A DNA stretch of 64,000 nt from Flagellatimonas centrodinii. GTDB taxonomy: Bacteria > Pseudomonadota > Gammaproteobacteria > Nevskiales > Nevskiaceae. The DNA is taken from the NCBI RefSeq assembly GCF_016918765.2, contig NZ_CP092104.1, positions 930,001 to 994,000 on the forward strand, in the 5' to 3' direction. The position numbers and the translations under genes were made by a program. This document shows, one piece after another, positions 62,496 through 64,000 of the stretch (its first letter is position 1; each line of letters starts with the position of its first letter). Below the pieces are notes generated by a model. The model searched no databases. It was not told the DNA's origin and saw only the letters and a program-made list of their open reading frames with translations.

Positions 62496-64000
62496 ATGAC
62501 GACATCTCCATCCGGCGGCAGACAGCCGCGCTGGACAGCAGGCCTTCTGCTGGCGATGGCACTGACGCCGGCGGTGTCGCCCGGCGCCATTCCGACCCTG
62601 CAAACCCGGGTTCTGGCGCTGCATGCCGAGGTCGAACAGCAGGTGCCGGTGGCGGCATTGACGCTGTACCTGGGCAGCGAGGCGCGTGGACTCTGGCTGC
62701 GCCGCATCACGGTGCGCCTGGACGACCGTCCACCGCTGGTCTACGAGTTCAGCGATGTGGAATCCCGCGCGCTCCGCAATGGCGGCGCCTACCGCCTGCG
62801 CTGGCCGACCCTGCCCGCATCGGCCCAGGGCCTGCAGATCGAGGTGCTGGCACGCACCGAGACACCGCGCGCCGCGACCGACCACCTGACGGCGCGGTTC
62901 GATCACGCCCTTCATCCCGGCGGGTCTCCGCTGCTCTCGCTGGCGCTGCAGCGGGGGCCTTTCGGCGGGCTCCGCCTTGAACCCGCCGATGCCCCGCTGA
63001 CGGCCGCCGCGATGGATGCGCGATACGCCCGTTTTCTGGACGACAGTGGTCAGGAGGTGGCCGCCGCGGCTGTCCGCCAGAACCTTGCTGCCGAACCGGC
63101 CGTGCAGTCGATGCCACTGCCGGACGCGGACGATCACGGGCTGTCCGCCTACAACACCGCGGTGACGGCGCTGGCCCGCGGCGATGCCGAGGAAGGACTG
63201 ACAACCCTGGAACGGCTGGCGACGGCCCAACCCGACGACGTCGAGGGCCTGGCACTGCGGGACGCAGCGAACCTGACGCTGGGCTATCACCACCTGCGAC
63301 AACGCCGCGGCGATGCCGCCATCGAGGCGCTGACCCGTATCCGCAGCCCGGGCCCCTACGACAACCGCGCCCTGCTCGGGCTCGGGTGGGCCTGGCTGCT
63401 GCCAGCGGCGGATGACGATGGACGCCCGTCCTTTGTCGGCAACCTGCAGCAGTGGTATCCCGGCGACAGCGAGGCGGCCCCCACCGCCCGTCGGGACATG
63501 CCGTTCCGTCGCCACGATGCGCTGGCAGACCGCACCGCCAGCGCACAGCGTCTGCAGCAGGCCCTGATCCCGTGGAACGAACTGACGGGGCGCGACCCGC
63601 TCGACCCGGCAGTACAGGAAGCCGCCCTCGCCATTCCCTATGCCCTCGCCCATCTCGGGGCCCACGAGCAGGCCCAGCAGCGGTGGCTGGGCGCCACCAC
63701 CCTGCTGCAGTCGGCGCTGGCGCAGCTCGACACCGCGACCACCGAGGTGGCAGACGGCCGCCTCGACGCCTGGCTGGTGCGCTCGGCAGACCCCGCCGTC
63801 GCCGGCCATGGCTGGCGCCGCTGGCTGGCCGACCTGCACCGGACACCGGAGGCCGAGTGGACGCTGCAGCTGCTCGACAGCCCCGAGGTGGTCACCGCAC
63901 TCGACCAGCTACGCGATGTGCATGCCCTGCAGGCGCTGGTCGACACCGATATCGCCCGCCTGACACCCGGCGACCCGCTGCGAGAGCAGCTGTCGGCACT
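62496..64000 (+). CDS. Large exported protein, TPR-like, 3' end outside the window
   Basis: Open from ATG 62496 (GGGAGG 7 bp upstream) to the window end with no stop: at least 501 residues. Signal peptide about 1-31 (RWTAGLLLAMALTPAVSPGA). The first ~150 residues are beta-rich (LWLRRITVRLDDRPPLVYEFS). From about 210 the sequence is helical with TPR/SEL1-like alternation (NTAVTALARGDAEEGLTTLERLATAQPDD...). No Cys. I do not recognise a family. It is under the fourth ANTAR/sigma-54 leader, next to the cupredoxin gene, and may be a periplasmic scaffold of the same system. Confidence 0.7.
   Translation, partial: MTTSPSGGRQPRWTAGLLLAMALTPAVSPGAIPTLQTRVLALHAEVEQQVPVAALTLYLGSEARGLWLRRITVRLDDRPPLVYEFSDVESRALRNGGAYRLRWPTLPASAQGLQIEVLARTETPRAATDHLTARFDHALHPGGSPLLSLALQRGPFGGLRLEPADAPLTAAAMDARYARFLDDSGQEVAAAAVRQNLAAEPAVQSMPLPDADDHGLSAYNTAVTALARGDAEEGLTTLERLATAQPDDVEGLALRDAANLTLGYHHLRQRRGDAAIEALTRIRSPGPYDNRALLGLGWAWLLPAADDDGRPSFVGNLQQWYPGDSEAAPTARRDMPFRRHDALADRTASAQRLQQALIPWNELTGRDPLDPAVQEAALAIPYALAHLGAHEQAQQRWLGATTLLQSALAQLDTATTEVADGRLDAWLVRSADPAVAGHGWRRWLADLHRTPEAEWTLQLLDSPEVVTALDQLRDVHALQALVDTDIARLTPGDPLREQLSA

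Noticed and set aside
62373-63839. Long open frame on the minus strand opposite the gene at 62496
   Set aside because: The plus-strand frame has a ribosome site, signal peptide and regulated leader; the minus frame has none and runs through the leader.

Overview
GC-rich (roughly two-thirds G+C) chromosomal DNA of a free-living Gammaproteobacterium. NrdR-type tandem boxes at nrdA, a ModE-type box, NasST/NtrC/sigma-54 nitrogen control and the interspersed repeat families all fit that class. The repeats resemble those of Xanthomonadales/Nevskiales-like genomes, but the genus cannot be fixed from the sequence. There is no tRNA, rRNA, CRISPR array or prophage.

Layout. 1-3.7 kb: end of a YihY-type gene, then a leftward operon (ABC ATPase, His-rich permease, DUF3299 lipoprotein, DUF4168 protein) behind a 13-bp inverted repeat that may be a zinc (Zur) operator. 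3.8-12.7 kb: a beta-helix/diheme cytochrome lipoprotein, a ParA-like ATPase, truD, small stress-type proteins, a PHP lipoprotein gene broken by one in-frame TAA, and a Rieske-glutamate synthase fusion. 12.8-18 kb: accessory island of lower GC with ParDE, an XRE regulator, a nuclease-helicase and hypothetical genes. 18-25 kb: nrdAB and a Gcr-type membrane protein. 25-35 kb: a cyclase-FHA/Ser-Thr kinase divergent pair, a split MacAB-like exporter, a hydrolase, and an ECF sigma/anti-sigma/PDZ operon. 35-42 kb: molybdenum cofactor synthesis (moeA, moaCB, moaE, moaD, moaA, mobA) with modE, plus hemD. 42.8-56 kb: nitrate assimilation (nasA, an FAD reductase, nirD, nirB, nrtDBA) and its regulators nasS and nasT.

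The most interesting part is 53.8-64 kb. Four transcription units each have the same promoter-leader module: a near-perfect sigma-54 promoter, then two short stem-loops with six-base loops that fit the ANTAR (NasT) RNA consensus, then an intrinsic terminator whose 5' arm is shared with the second stem-loop. One is the nrt-nir-nas operon, as expected. The other three are not classical nitrate assimilation genes: (i) a six-gene operon for a DUF3034 outer-membrane protein, an exported truncated hemoglobin, an exported FMN-binding protein, a PepSY membrane protein, a small membrane protein and a YiiX-like hydrolase; (ii) an OmpA-double cupredoxin protein; (iii) a large exported protein running off the window end. 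I infer a NasST/NtrC regulon that adds an envelope redox/heme system to nitrate assimilation.

The molybdenum genes, hemD (siroheme precursor) and the nitrate genes form one functional block: molybdopterin for NasA, siroheme for NirB, and uptake by NrtABD. Long intergenic gaps at 30.2-31.0, 38.6-39.8 and 49.7-50.4 kb are filled by composite interspersed repeats, not genes. A second, 7-bp repeat family has entered the coding sequences of nrdB and nirB.
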